From positions 46,074-110,073 of the forward strand of contig NZ_JAGQCJ010000010.1 in the NCBI RefSeq assembly GCF_024346135.1: DNA of 64,000 bases, read 5' to 3'. The DNA is from Cyanobium sp. CH-040. GTDB taxonomy: Bacteria > Cyanobacteriota > Cyanobacteriia > PCC-6307 > Cyanobiaceae. The position numbers and the translations under genes are program-made. Below, in pieces: positions 52,253 to 61,669 of this stretch; position 1 is the first letter of the stretch; each line of letters starts with the position of its first letter. A model generated the notes under the pieces. The model searched no databases, had not been told where the DNA came from, and worked only from the letters and a program-made list of their open reading frames with translations.

Positions 52253-55200
52253 GGTTCGCTCAGGGCAACCAGGTCGCGCAGCTGGCCCACGTCCAGCCCC
52301 CCCAGCCAGTCCTCGCCGGAGCCCACGATCTCCTCGGCCAGCTTCGACTTCTCGCGGATCATCCGGTCGATGCGCTCCTCCACGGACCCGCTGGTGATGA
52401 ACTTGTGCACCATCACCCGCTTCTGCTGGCCGATCCGATAGGCGCGGTCGGTGGCCTGGTTCTCCACCGCCGGATTCCACCAGCGGTCGATGTGGAACAC
52501 GTGGCTGGCCCGGGTGAGGTTGAGACCCACGCCACCGGCCTTGAGCGAGAGCAGGAACAGCTGCGGACCGCGCGGGTCCTCCTGGAAGCGGTCCACCATC
52601 GCCTGGCGCTCGGTCTTGCTGGTGCTGCCGTAGAGGAACGGCACCTCCTGGCGCCAGCGGCGCTCCAGGTGGGCCTTGAGCAGGTGGCCCCACTCGGCGA
52701 ACTGGGTGAACAGCAGGGCCCGGTCGCCGGCCTCGATCACCTCCTCGAGGATCTCCTCCAGCCGCTGCAGCTTGGCGCTGCGGCCGGCGAAGGCGTCGGC
52801 ACCGTCGCCGGCCTCACCCAGCAGCAGGGCCGGGTGGTTGCACACCTGCTTGAGCCGGGTGAGCAGGGCCAGCACCTGGCCGTGCTTCTGGCCCAGGGGC
52901 GCGCGGGCGATGGTGTCGAGGCTCTCCTCCACCGTGCGGTTGTAGAGCTTGCGCTGCTCGGTGCTGAGCCCCACCCATTCGTGCAGTTCCACCTTCTCCG
53001 GCAGGTCGGAGATGATCGACTTGTCGGTCTTCAGCCGCCGCAGGATGAAGGGACCGACGCGGGCCTTGAGATCCCGCAGCGAGGCCATGTCGCCGTAGCG
53101 CTCGATCGGCAGCCGGTAGCGCTGGTGGAAGAAGGCCTCGTCACCCAGCACCATCGGGTTGAGGAAGTCCATCAGGGCCCAGAGTTCGCTGACGCGGTTC
53201 TCCACCGGGGTGCCGGTGAGGGCGATCCGGAACCGGCTCCCCCGGCTGCCCTCGCGGCCCCGCCGGCCGCCGGGGCCGGCGCCGGGCCGGGCCAGATCGC
53301 GCGCCGCCATCGACTGCTTGGCCTGGGGGTTCTTGATCGCCTGGGCCTCGTCAATCACCACCCCCTGCCAGTCCACGCTCTCCAGCAGTTCGCTGTCGCG
53401 CTGCAGCAGCCCGTAGCTGGTGAGCACCAGATCCACCCCCTTCAGCGCCTTCTTCAGGGCGGCTTCGCTGCTCGGCCGCCGCGGACCGTAGTGCTCCCGC
53501 ACCCCCAGCTCGGGCGTGAACGCCGCCGCCTCCCGCTTCCAGTTGGTGAGCACCGAGGTGGGGGCCACCAGCAGCACCGGGCGCTTCAGTTCCTCCTCCG
53601 CCTTGAGGTGCTGCAGGAAGGCCAGCAGCTGGATCGTCTTGCCCAGGCCCATGTCGTCGGCCAGGCAGGCTCCCTGGTCGAAGCGGTGCAGGAAGGCCAG
53701 CCAGCCCAGGCCCCGCTCCTGGTAAGGGCGCAGCTGGCCGGCGAAGCCGGGCGGGGCCGGCAGCGGATCGGGCGCCTTCTGCTGGTGGTACTGCTCCAGC
53801 ACCGCCTGCAGCCGCGGGCCGGCGGTGAAGGCGTGCACCGGCAGGCGGTGGAAGGTGTCGCCGTCGCTGGCGGTGAGCCGCAGGGCATCGTCGAGGCTCA
53901 GCCCCGGATCGGCGGCGCAGAACCGCTCGGCGTTGCGCAGGTCGCTGGGCCGCAGTTCGATCCACACCCCCTTGTGCTGCACCAGGGGGCTGCGCTTGGT
54001 CTGCAGCCCCTCCAGGTCGCGCAGGGTGAGCGTCACCCCGCCGATCATGAACTCCCAGCTCCACACCAGGGTTTCGCCCAGAGTGAAGCCGCGCGAGGTT
54101 TCCGGCAGCTCGGCCGTGATCGCCAGACCCAGCCGGCTGGCCAGCCCCCCGGAGAGGCTGCCGGGCAGCACCACCCCCACGCCCACGTCCCGCAGGGCCG
54201 CCGCGGCGGTGCGCACCAGCACGAAGGCCTCGGCGGGGGTGAGCTGCATGCTCTCGGGCGTGGCCGAATCCAGGCCCCGCTCGATCGGCTCGAACACGCT
54301 CAGCGCCCGTCCCAGGCCCTCCAGCAGCAGTTCACTGGGCTGAGGCACCGCCACCTCACCGAGCTGCAGGCGGCGGTCGCCCGCGCTCCAGGCCACCGCC
54401 GCCGGCACCCGCAGGCTGGGGTCGGCTTCCGCCTGCAGGCTGAACCTCAGCTCCCAGAGCTCCTCGCCCTCGGGCGGCGTGAACAGCTCCAGGCAGGCCC
54501 GCGCCGGGGCCACCCGCCCCGCCACCGCCTCGCGCCAGTGGTGGGTCGCGATGGTGAGCCGCTCCAGCTCCTCCTCGTCGAGCCGCAGGCTGCCGTCGCC
54601 CTTGCCCAGGCCCTTCTGCCAGGCCAGCAGCAGCGGGTCGAGCTCCTCGGGGGCGGGCTGGAAGCCGGCCCGCAGCTGGCCGTCGAGCAGGGCCGCCAGC
54701 AGGCTGGCCACCCGCAGCCGCCCGCTGCCGGGCCTGCGGCAGGCCAGGGCGGGATCCCCCTCCAGCCCCGCCGCCAGGGCGCAGGTGGCCACCTGGGGGA
54801 TGCCCATGGCCAGCTCCTCCAGTCGGCGGCGATCGCTTTCGCGGTTGAGCAGGGGCTGCCAACGGGCGCGGCCCTCCTCGATCATCGGCAGCCAGCGGCC
54901 CCGGGCGATCAGGCTCAGGGCCCAGCGCTGCAGGTGGCTCCACCAGCGCAGCTCATCGGCCATCTGCGGATGGTCTCCGGCCAGGGGAAGGCCGCTGAGC
55001 CACTCGGCGGCACCGGCCGGATCCAGGGCCCAGCCCTCCACCTGCCAGGGCCACCACTCCAGGTGCTTGGGGATGGGCTCGCCCGCCTGCAGCGGCAGGC
55101 CGCTCCAGCTGCCCGGGTTCGGCCCGCGCCGGCCCCGTCCGGCCTGGCTGCGGCTGGGCAGGGTGAGCGTGGCCCGGGCCGGCCGCAGCGCCTCGCTCCA

Positions 55201-55377
55201 GTGGCCGTTGTCGTCGAGCCAGTCGGCCACCTCGTCGGCGCTGAGGGCCAGGGGATGCTGCGGCGCCTCCAGGGCGGGCTGCACCGGCGCGGCCACGCGC
55301 CAGGTGTCGCCCCACAGGAACAGCCGGCCCCCGGGACCATCGGGGGGGAACAGCCAGGTGGCGTGCAGCAGGCTCAT
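52249..55377 (-). CDS. SNF2-family ATPase/helicase with cyanobacterial N-terminal domain
   Basis: A 1042-residue protein. The first half (about 1-540) is a long helical/beta domain rich in Trp and Leu that includes an SNF2-associated region of the DUF3670 kind. The ATPase core has motif I LADDMGLGKTIQ (about residues 568-579), motif Ia LLVAPTSVLTNW, motif II VVIDEAQAIKNP, motif III ALTGTPVENR, and the helicase C part with LLFTQFAEWGHLL, LFLLSLKAGGVGLNLT and TDRAYRIGQ. It translocates on DNA and would remodel DNA-protein complexes. It probably works with the SWIM protein encoded two genes downstream. Confidence 0.92.
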   Translation of the reverse strand: MSLLHATWLFPPDGPGGRLFLWGDTWRVAAPVQPALEAPQHPLALSADEVADWLDDNGHWSEALRPARATLTLPSRSQAGRGRRGPNPGSWSGLPLQAGEPIPKHLEWWPWQVEGWALDPAGAAEWLSGLPLAGDHPQMADELRWWSHLQRWALSLIARGRWLPMIEEGRARWQPLLNRESDRRRLEELAMGIPQVATCALAAGLEGDPALACRRPGSGRLRVASLLAALLDGQLRAGFQPAPEELDPLLLAWQKGLGKGDGSLRLDEEELERLTIATHHWREAVAGRVAPARACLELFTPPEGEELWELRFSLQAEADPSLRVPAAVAWSAGDRRLQLGEVAVPQPSELLLEGLGRALSVFEPIERGLDSATPESMQLTPAEAFVLVRTAAAALRDVGVGVVLPGSLSGGLASRLGLAITAELPETSRGFTLGETLVWSWEFMIGGVTLTLRDLEGLQTKRSPLVQHKGVWIELRPSDLRNAERFCAADPGLSLDDALRLTASDGDTFHRLPVHAFTAGPRLQAVLEQYHQQKAPDPLPAPPGFAGQLRPYQERGLGWLAFLHRFDQGACLADDMGLGKTIQLLAFLQHLKAEEELKRPVLLVAPTSVLTNWKREAAAFTPELGVREHYGPRRPSSEAALKKALKGVDLVLTSYGLLQRDSELLESVDWQGVVIDEAQAIKNPQAKQSMAARDLARPGAGPGGRRGREGSRGSRFRIALTGTPVENRVSELWALMDFLNPMVLGDEAFFHQRYRLPIERYGDMASLRDLKARVGPFILRRLKTDKSIISDLPEKVELHEWVGLSTEQRKLYNRTVEESLDTIARAPLGQKHGQVLALLTRLKQVCNHPALLLGEAGDGADAFAGRSAKLQRLEEILEEVIEAGDRALLFTQFAEWGHLLKAHLERRWRQEVPFLYGSTSKTERQAMVDRFQEDPRGPQLFLLSLKAGGVGLNLTRASHVFHIDRWWNPAVENQATDRAYRIGQQKRVMVHKFITSGSVEERIDRMIREKSKLAEEIVGSGEDWLGGLDVGQLRDLVALSEP

Positions 55378-55387
55378 CCCAGAGTGA

Positions 55388-55885
55388 TCAGGGCCGGTGT
55401 GTGTGGGCCTGTGCGCCGGCTCCCTGGCTTTCGGTGCCGCTTTCGGTGCGGCTCGCGGTGCGGCTTGCGGTGCGCAACGGCCACACGCGGTGCGCGAGCC
55501 GGCGGGATCCGTGCAGCACCAGGGCGGCGCCGACCAGCGGCAACCAGGCGCGAACGAGTTCCATCATCACAGCCGGCGCGACCGCCACCAGCCAGGCCTC
55601 CAGCGGTGGCTGCGGCGCCCCCACGGCGACAGCCGGCAGCCCCAGGCTGTGGATGCCGCAGACGGCGCCCACCAGCCCCGCCTGCAGGTGGCTGTCGTCC
55701 GGGTCGACCCGCTGCAGATGAAAGGCCAGCAGCCCGTAGAGAAAACCGCAGCCGCCGGCCCTCAGGGCCGCCTCCAGCCCCAGCGGCAGGCCCAGCAGCA
55801 GCGCCGACAGGCCGGCCGTCAGCGCCCAGGCGATCGAGCGCAGGCGCATCTGCTGGCGGGATGGCGGGGTGGCGGCCTGGCTCAC
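55388..55885 (-). CDS. Hypothetical polytopic membrane protein with repeated tail
   Basis: A 165-residue protein with four hydrophobic segments (SIAWALTAGLSALLLGLPL, GGCGFLYGLLAF, LVGAVCGIHSLGL, LVGAALVL) and a Ser/Thr/Arg-rich C-terminal tail. The tail is made of a tandem four-residue unit, RTAS RTAS RTES GTES. I do not recognise a family. GTG 55885 is the likely start. It lies ten bases ahead of the SNF2 gene on the same strand, so it may head that operon. Confidence 0.6.
   Translation of the reverse strand: MSQAATPPSRQQMRLRSIAWALTAGLSALLLGLPLGLEAALRAGGCGFLYGLLAFHLQRVDPDDSHLQAGLVGAVCGIHSLGLPAVAVGAPQPPLEAWLVAVAPAVMMELVRAWLPLVGAALVLHGSRRLAHRVWPLRTASRTASRTESGTESQGAGAQAHTHRP
55427..55474 (-). 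repeat. Four 12-base imperfect tandem repeats
   Basis: GCTTTCGGTGCC, GCTTTCGGTGCG, GCTCGCGGTGCG and GCTTGCGGTGCG (plus-strand reading) lie head to tail from 55427 to 55474. They encode the four-residue repeat in the tail of the minus-strand membrane protein, so copy number changes would stay in frame. Confidence 0.75.
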
Positions 55886-55952
55886 GGTGGCGCCCCGGCG
55901 GGGTTGGGCCTGTGCGGGCGATCATGCCTGGGTGTGTGCTGCCGCAGCGTTC

Positions 55953-57032
55953 ATGCGTGAGGGACCATTGCCACCTCCGCCCGCGCGCACCCTGCACCTG
56001 CACGCCGGGCCCCACAAGACGGCCAGCACCTATCTGCAGGCGCGCCTGCAGCGCAACCGCCGGGCCCTGGAACGGCATGGTCTTCGTTATCCCACGCCCT
56101 GGGGGGAGCACTCCCATCGGCACCTGGCCCGGGATCTGCAGGCCGGCCACTTCGGGGCTCTGGAGCAGTTCCTCCTCCAGCAGCGGCGCTGGAGCGGCGA
56201 TCTGCTGCTGAGTGCGGAACACTTCGCCCCCCTGCTGGCCTCTCCCGAGGCCCTGGCTGCCCTGCGCACCACGGCGGCCGCCGGGGGGTTCGATCTGCAC
56301 GTGATCAGCTACGTGCGGCCCCAGTCCGGGCTGCTTGACTCCTGCTACGGCCACCGCCTGGCGCGGCTCTATGGCGCGCCGGGTTTCCCCGCCTACGTGC
56401 GAGCCCAGCTGGCTGGCCGTCGTCTGTCCGGACGGCACCGGCGCCGCTGGATCCGCATGGGTCCCCTGGCCCTGGACTTCGAGCGGCGCTTTGCCCCGCT
56501 GCTGGCCGACACCGGCCTCCGCTCCAATTTTCTCCCCTATCGCTCGCGGCAGCAGGATCCGTTCGCGCAGCTGCTGGAGCTGCTGGCCCTTCCCCAGGGC
56601 GACTGGCGGCCCGCACCCCCCAGTCAGGCGAACGAACAGCTGGGCCGCAGGGGGCTGGGGCTGGCCTATCTGGTGAACCGCGAGCTCGACACCCTGCCGA
56701 TCCGGCGCAACCGGCTGATCGCCGAGCACGGCCTCAACCGCCTGGTGGAGCGGATCCGCGCCCGGACGCGGGAGCGCGGCTGGGTGAACGACCGCTTCAG
56801 TGGCTGGGGCGGGCGTTTGCCCGCGCTGCTGCAGCAGCAGCTGGGGGCCAGCAACGATCGCTTCGCCCGCCACGTGTGGGGCCGGAGCTGGGAGCAGGTG
56901 TTCGGACCGGCCGCTGCCCCTGCCGATGCGGCGGAGGCCCCCCGGGGCCTGCTGCTGGATCAGGAGCTGGAAGAGGAGGCGCGGGCCCTGGTCAGGGCCT
57001 ACCGCAGGCGGCTCCCGGCCGCCTGCCGCTGA
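55953..57032 (+). CDS. Sulfotransferase-like P-loop protein
   Basis: A 359-residue protein whose N-terminus carries a PAPS-loop-like motif, LHLHAGPHKTASTYLQARL (about residues 14-32), as in carbohydrate sulfotransferases and related bacterial proteins. The block HVISYVRPQSGLLDSCYGHRL provides the expected Arg and Ser for the 3'-phosphate. The rest is helical with many Arg and Trp. ATG 55953 is selected because earlier in-frame codons would make a non-conserved Ala/Trp-rich leader. It is the third sulfotransferase-like gene of the window and sits seven bases ahead of alaS. The acceptor is unknown. Confidence 0.72.
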   Translation: MREGPLPPPPARTLHLHAGPHKTASTYLQARLQRNRRALERHGLRYPTPWGEHSHRHLARDLQAGHFGALEQFLLQQRRWSGDLLLSAEHFAPLLASPEALAALRTTAAAGGFDLHVISYVRPQSGLLDSCYGHRLARLYGAPGFPAYVRAQLAGRRLSGRHRRRWIRMGPLALDFERRFAPLLADTGLRSNFLPYRSRQQDPFAQLLELLALPQGDWRPAPPSQANEQLGRRGLGLAYLVNRELDTLPIRRNRLIAEHGLNRLVERIRARTRERGWVNDRFSGWGGRLPALLQQQLGASNDRFARHVWGRSWEQVFGPAAAPADAAEAPRGLLLDQELEEEARALVRAYRRRLPAACR

Positions 57033-57038
57033 GCGATC

Positions 57039-59762
57039 ATGCCCTCCTCAGGCCCGCACCGCTCCGCCATGGCCGCTGCCACCCCCGCCACCGGTCGATC
57101 CCAGGGCCGTCGCCCCCGCAGCGGCGCCGAGATCCGTGCCGCCTTCCTCGACTTCTACGAGCAGCGGGGGCACCAGCCCATGGCCAGCGCCTCGCTGGTG
57201 CCGGACGACCCCACGGTGCTGCTCACCATCGCCGGCATGCTGCCCTTCAAGCCGGTGTTCCTGGGCCAGCAGGAGCGGCCGGCGCCGCGGGCCACCAGCA
57301 GCCAGAAGTGCATCCGCACCAACGACATCGAGAACGTCGGCCGTACGGCGCGGCATCACACGTTCTTCGAGATGCTCGGCAACTTCTCCTTCGGCGATTA
57401 CTTCAAGGAGCAGGCGATCCAGTGGGCCTGGGAGCTGAGCACCGAGGTGTTTGGCCTCAGTCCCAAGAACCTGGTGGTGAGCGTGTTTCGCGAGGACGAC
57501 GAGGCCGAGGCGATCTGGCGCGACGTGGTGGGCGTGAACCCGAAGCGGATCATCCGCATGGATGAGGCCGACAACTTCTGGGCTTCCGGCCCCACCGGCC
57601 CCTGCGGCCCCTGCTCGGAGATCTACTACGACTTCAAGCCCGAGCTCGGCGACGACGGCATCGATCTCGAGGACGACAGCCGCTTCATCGAGTTCTACAA
57701 CCTGGTGTTCATGCAGTACAACCGCGACGCGGAGGGCACCCTCACGCCGCTGGCCAACCGCAACATCGACACCGGCATGGGCCTGGAGCGCATGGCCCAG
57801 ATCCTGCAGGGGGTGCCGAACAACTACGAAACCGATCTGATCTATCCGCTGATCGAAACGGCGGCAGGCCTTGCGGGGGTCGACTACCGCAGCCTCGACG
57901 AGAAGGGCCAAACCAGCCTGAAGGTGATCGGCGACCACAGCCGCGCCATCACCCAGCTGATCGGCGACGGCGTCACCGCCAGCAATCTGGGCCGTGGCTA
58001 CATCCTGCGCCGGCTGCTGCGCCGCGTGGTGCGCCACGGCCGCCTGCTCGGCATCGACAAGCCCTTCCTGAGCGCGATGGGCGAGGCGTCGATCGCTCTG
58101 ATGCGGGAGGCCTATCCGCAGCTGCAGGAGCGCCGCGAGGTGATCCTGGCCGAGCTGCAGCGCGAGGAGGCCCGCTTCCTGGAAACCCTGGAGCGCGGCG
58201 AGAAGCTGCTGGCGGAGGTGCTGGCCGCCAAGCCCAAGCAGATCAGCGGCGAGCAGGCCTTCGAGCTCTACGACACCTACGGCTTCCCCCTGGAGCTCAC
58301 CGAGGAGATCGCCGAGGAGCACGGCCTCACGGTGGACACCGCCGGCTTCGAGGCGGCGATGGAGGCGCAGCGCCAGCGGGCCAAGGCCGCGGCGGTGAGC
58401 ATCGACCTCACCCTGCAGGAGGCGATCGACCAGGTGGCGGCCACAGCCGAGGCCACCGCCTTCAAGGGCTATGAGGCCCTGGAGCACCCCAGCTGCGTGC
58501 TGGCCCTGGTGGTGAACGGCGAGCCGGCCACCCAGGCCAGCGCCGGCGACCAGGTGCAGCTGGTGCTCGATTCCACCCCCTTCTATGGCGAGGGCGGCGG
58601 CCAGGTGGGCGATCGCGGCGTGCTGCTGGGCGGCGGCGACCAGACCAGCGTGGATGCGGGCGTGATCGTGAGCATCGACGACGTGTCGCGCAACCGCTCG
58701 GTGTTCGTGCACAGCGGCCGGGTGGAGCGGGGTCAGATCGCCGTCGGCGATCTGCTTACGGCGCGGGTGGACTCCGGCTGCCGCCGCCGCGCCCAGGCCA
58801 ACCACACGGCCACCCACCTGCTGCAGGCGGCGCTCAAGCAGGTGGTGGATCCGGGCATCGGTCAGGCCGGTTCGCTGGTGGATTTCGACCGGCTGCGTTT
58901 CGACTTTCACTGCCCCCGCGCCGTGACCCCCGAGGAGCTGGAGCAGATCGAGGCGCTGATCAACGGCTGGATCGCCGAGGCCCACAGCCTGGTGGTGCAG
59001 GAGATGGCGATCGAGCAGGCCAAGGCCGCCGGCGCCGTGGCGATGTTCGGCGAGAAGTACGCCGACGTGGTGCGGGTGGTGGATGTGCCCGGCGTGTCGA
59101 TGGAGCTCTGCGGCGGCACCCACGTTGCCAACACCGCCGAGATCGGCGTGTTCAAGATCATCAGCGAGAGCGGCGTCGCCGCCGGCATCCGCCGCATCGA
59201 GGCGGTGGCCGGCCCGGCGGTGCTGGCCTATCTGAAGGAACGCGAGGCGGTGGTGAAGCCCCTGGCCGAGCGCTTCAAGGCCCAGCCGGGCGAGATCGTG
59301 GAGCGGGTGGCCCAGCTGGCCGACGAGCTCAAGGCCACCCAGAAAGCTCTGGCGGCGGCCCGCAGCGAGTTGGCGGCAGCCAAGGCCGCGGCGCTGGCGG
59401 CCCAGGCGGAAGCGGTGGGGGACTTCCGGCTGCTGGTGGCCCGCCTCGACGGCGTGGATGGCGCCGGCCTGCAAACGGCCGCCCAGGGCCTGGCCGACCA
59501 GCTCGGCGATGGCGCCGCGGTGGTGTTGGGCGGCCTGCCCGACCCCGCCGACCTGGGCAAGGTGATCCTGGTGGCAGCCTTCGGCAAGGCGGTGATCGCC
59601 GCCGGCCCCAAGGCCGGCACCTTCATCGGCGGCGTAGCGAAAGCCTGCGGCGGCGGCGGCGGCGGACGCCCCAAACTGGCCCAGGCCGGCGGTCGTGACG
59701 GGGCTGCGCTGGATGGAGCGCTGGCGCAGGCGCGGGATCAGCTGCGGGCGGCGTTGGGCTGA
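57039..59762 (+). CDS. alaS: Alanine--tRNA ligase
   Basis: Charges tRNA-Ala; 907 residues, slightly long for the family. Class II core: [14 protein letters not shown], then [18 protein letters not shown] [44 protein letters not shown] and GMGLERMAQ. The editing domain has ATHLLQAAL (with HxxxH in HTATH) and its cysteine in LCGGTHV. The C-terminal DHHA1-like part ends with a run of seven glycines before [12 protein letters not shown] 57039 or ATG 57069 may be the start. The gene converges with tpsB, with only one base between stops. Confidence 0.98.
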   Translation: MPSSGPHRSAMAAATPATGRSQGRRPRSGAEIRAAFLDFYEQRGHQPMASASLVPDDPTVLLTIAGMLPFKPVFLGQQERPAPRATSSQKCIRTNDIENVGRTARHHTFFEMLGNFSFGDYFKEQAIQWAWELSTEVFGLSPKNLVVSVFREDDEAEAIWRDVVGVNPKRIIRMDEADNFWASGPTGPCGPCSEIYYDFKPELGDDGIDLEDDSRFIEFYNLVFMQYNRDAEGTLTPLANRNIDTGMGLERMAQILQGVPNNYETDLIYPLIETAAGLAGVDYRSLDEKGQTSLKVIGDHSRAITQLIGDGVTASNLGRGYILRRLLRRVVRHGRLLGIDKPFLSAMGEASIALMREAYPQLQERREVILAELQREEARFLETLERGEKLLAEVLAAKPKQISGEQAFELYDTYGFPLELTEEIAEEHGLTVDTAGFEAAMEAQRQRAKAAAVSIDLTLQEAIDQVAATAEATAFKGYEALEHPSCVLALVVNGEPATQASAGDQVQLVLDSTPFYGEGGGQVGDRGVLLGGGDQTSVDAGVIVSIDDVSRNRSVFVHSGRVERGQIAVGDLLTARVDSGCRRRAQANHTATHLLQAALKQVVDPGIGQAGSLVDFDRLRFDFHCPRAVTPEELEQIEALINGWIAEAHSLVVQEMAIEQAKAAGAVAMFGEKYADVVRVVDVPGVSMELCGGTHVANTAEIGVFKIISESGVAAGIRRIEAVAGPAVLAYLKEREAVVKPLAERFKAQPGEIVERVAQLADELKATQKALAAARSELAAAKAAALAAQAEAVGDFRLLVARLDGVDGAGLQTAAQGLADQLGDGAAVVLGGLPDPADLGKVILVAAFGKAVIAAGPKAGTFIGGVAKACGGGGGGRPKLAQAGGRDGAALDGALAQARDQLRAALG

Positions 59763-59763
59763 C

Positions 59764-61473
59764 TCAGAAGCGGAATTGCACCCTGCCGTAGAGCCCATCA
59801 TCCAGAACCCAGTCGTTCCAGGGCCCTTTGTTGTCATCGGTGGAGAACTGGTGCGCCCAGCCGAGCTCGAAGCTCCAGTTGTTGCCGGTAAGCCAACGCA
59901 CCAGCAGGCCCCCGGAGCCGATCGTGTCCTTGACAGTGAAGTCGTTGACCTCGGTGCGGATCCCCCCGGCGCCGATGAACGGCACCAGCTGCACGGCGTT
60001 GGTGGGGTTCTGCCACACCGTCCAGTTGGCCTCAGTGAGAGCCAGCCAGCCGCTGTCGCCGCTGATCAGCTGGCCAGGCAGGCCGCGGAGGCCCACGTCT
60101 GACCCCAGGGAGAACTGCATCGAGGGCAGCAGCGGGTTGAAGGCCCACTGTCCGGCCAGCCGGCTGTTCAGCTGCAGGCGGGGCGCCAGTGTCCATCCGG
60201 CTGAGATCACCCCGCCGATGGCTGTGGCCTGGGACGGATCGATGCCGGCCTCCTTCCACTCCTGGCGCTGCTTGTCGGGAATGGTTGCCGAGATCCCGTT
60301 CAAGACGTAGGCAGATCCGATCCAGCCGATCCGCTGACCCTGCCCACTGCCGCTGAGGCCCGCCCGCAGATAGCCGTTGCGCGGATTCCGGATGATGTCC
60401 GGCAGCTCTGGGGGCAGACTGTCGCCATCGAGAAGGTTGCGGCTGCTGGTGCCGCTGAGCCCCACGAAGGCACTCCAGCGCTGGGTGAGGCTCTCGGAGA
60501 ACACCCATTCCAGTTGCCCCAGCCCCTGGATTTGTTCATTGGACAGGTCGCCGGCCGGTGGCGGCAGCTCGATCAGATTGCGTCTGCTGGCGCCGAACGC
60601 TGCGGTCAGGTAGATGGATTCAGTGAGCGGAATGTTGTAGGTGAGTGAGGTGACTGCGGCACCAAGCTCGGGCTCGTCGTCGCTGTTCAGTTCGCCGTAA
60701 AACAGCAGTGTGTCTCCCTGAGTCAGGGCGCCAGGCTTCACGATCGTGGCCACGGCCCGGGCCTCACCCGAGCCGCTGTTGCCGTCGTTCCGGATCGAGA
60801 CGTCACCCTGCCAGGGCGGCGCACCACCTTCGAGGTTGAGGCTGAGGCTGGCCTGGCTGGGATCGCTGCCGAGGCGGGAGAGGTTGCCGCGCACCTGTTT
60901 CACACCAGGCACCCGTCGCAGCAACAGCAGATTGCGTTCGAGTGTGGGCAGGTGCAGGATTGATCCCTGCAGCGATCGCGTCAGCCGGGTCACCCGACGG
61001 TTCAGCCAGTCGTCATTCCCCTCCACCCGCAATTCCACGAGGCGTCCTTCCACCACGAGCAGGCGAGCCGGGCTTGTGGTGGTGTCGACGTAGACGCGGC
61101 TGTTGACGTAGCCATCCGCAACAAACTGGGCGGTGAGCGCAGCAGCGCACGCCTCCAGTCGCTGCACCGGGTCTTCAATTGCAGTGCACGCGGCCAGGAT
61201 GGAGCGCAGGCTCTCCACGCTGTAGACCGTGAGCCCCTCCACCGAGGGGAGGGCACTGAGCGGTGCGGGGGGGATGGCCTCTGTTCGTGCCGGTGGTCCG
61301 GGCGTCCGCTCGGGTGGCACCGAGGGGGTCTCCGGGACGAGCTCCAGGCTGGGTTGATCCTCTGGTGCCAGAGGTTGGGCTGGCCGTTCCTGTGCCGGGC
61401 GCTGTTCTGGCAGACGGACCGGGCCCTGCTGCAGAGGTGGAGCCACCAGCTGGGCAAGCAGAAGAACGGACAA
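59764..61473 (-). CDS. TpsB/ShlB-type outer-membrane secretion channel
   Basis: The transport partner of a two-partner secretion system: an Omp85-superfamily barrel that secretes a TpsA exoprotein across the outer membrane. The 569 residues contain a Pro-rich N-terminal linker, a POTRA-containing region (SVEGLTVYSVESLRSIL...FVADGYVNSRVYVDTT, about 75-165, and VEGRLVELRVEGNDDWLNR), and a barrel of alternating strands. The barrel bears GDVSIRNDGNSGSGEARAVA and SLGSDVGLRGLPGQLISGDSGW, and the end VQFRF carries the C-terminal Phe. The start seems to be TTG 61473, directly behind a run of seven C (minus strand), with no better start in frame. It diverges from tpsA. Confidence 0.88.
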   Translation of the reverse strand: MSVLLLAQLVAPPLQQGPVRLPEQRPAQERPAQPLAPEDQPSLELVPETPSVPPERTPGPPARTEAIPPAPLSALPSVEGLTVYSVESLRSILAACTAIEDPVQRLEACAAALTAQFVADGYVNSRVYVDTTTSPARLLVVEGRLVELRVEGNDDWLNRRVTRLTRSLQGSILHLPTLERNLLLLRRVPGVKQVRGNLSRLGSDPSQASLSLNLEGGAPPWQGDVSIRNDGNSGSGEARAVATIVKPGALTQGDTLLFYGELNSDDEPELGAAVTSLTYNIPLTESIYLTAAFGASRRNLIELPPPAGDLSNEQIQGLGQLEWVFSESLTQRWSAFVGLSGTSSRNLLDGDSLPPELPDIIRNPRNGYLRAGLSGSGQGQRIGWIGSAYVLNGISATIPDKQRQEWKEAGIDPSQATAIGGVISAGWTLAPRLQLNSRLAGQWAFNPLLPSMQFSLGSDVGLRGLPGQLISGDSGWLALTEANWTVWQNPTNAVQLVPFIGAGGIRTEVNDFTVKDTIGSGGLLVRWLTGNNWSFELGWAHQFSTDDNKGPWNDWVLDDGLYGRVQFRF

Positions 61474-61621
61474 GGGGGGGCACTGGCGACCGATCGGGGG
61501 TATTGTGACGGAATCCCCCGGCTTTAACCGAGCAGCGCTATATCTTTTGCGATTCGCTCACCTGAGGACTCCAGCGATCGGCAAGAATACTGATGTGGCT
61601 GTTGCTACAGGGCGTCCTTGC

Positions 61622-61627
61622 TAAAAT
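61622..61627 (+). promoter_or_regulatory. Candidate -10 element TAAAAT of the exoprotein gene
   Basis: TAAAAT lies 43 bases before ATG 61670 in an AT-rich stretch. TTGCTA at 61602-61607 could be a -35, but the 14-base spacing is short; TATGCT at 61627-61632 would give 19. Confidence 0.35.
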
Positions 61628-61669
61628 ATGCTAGTCGCGTCCCGGAGCCACTGCCGGAGCCACCGATAG

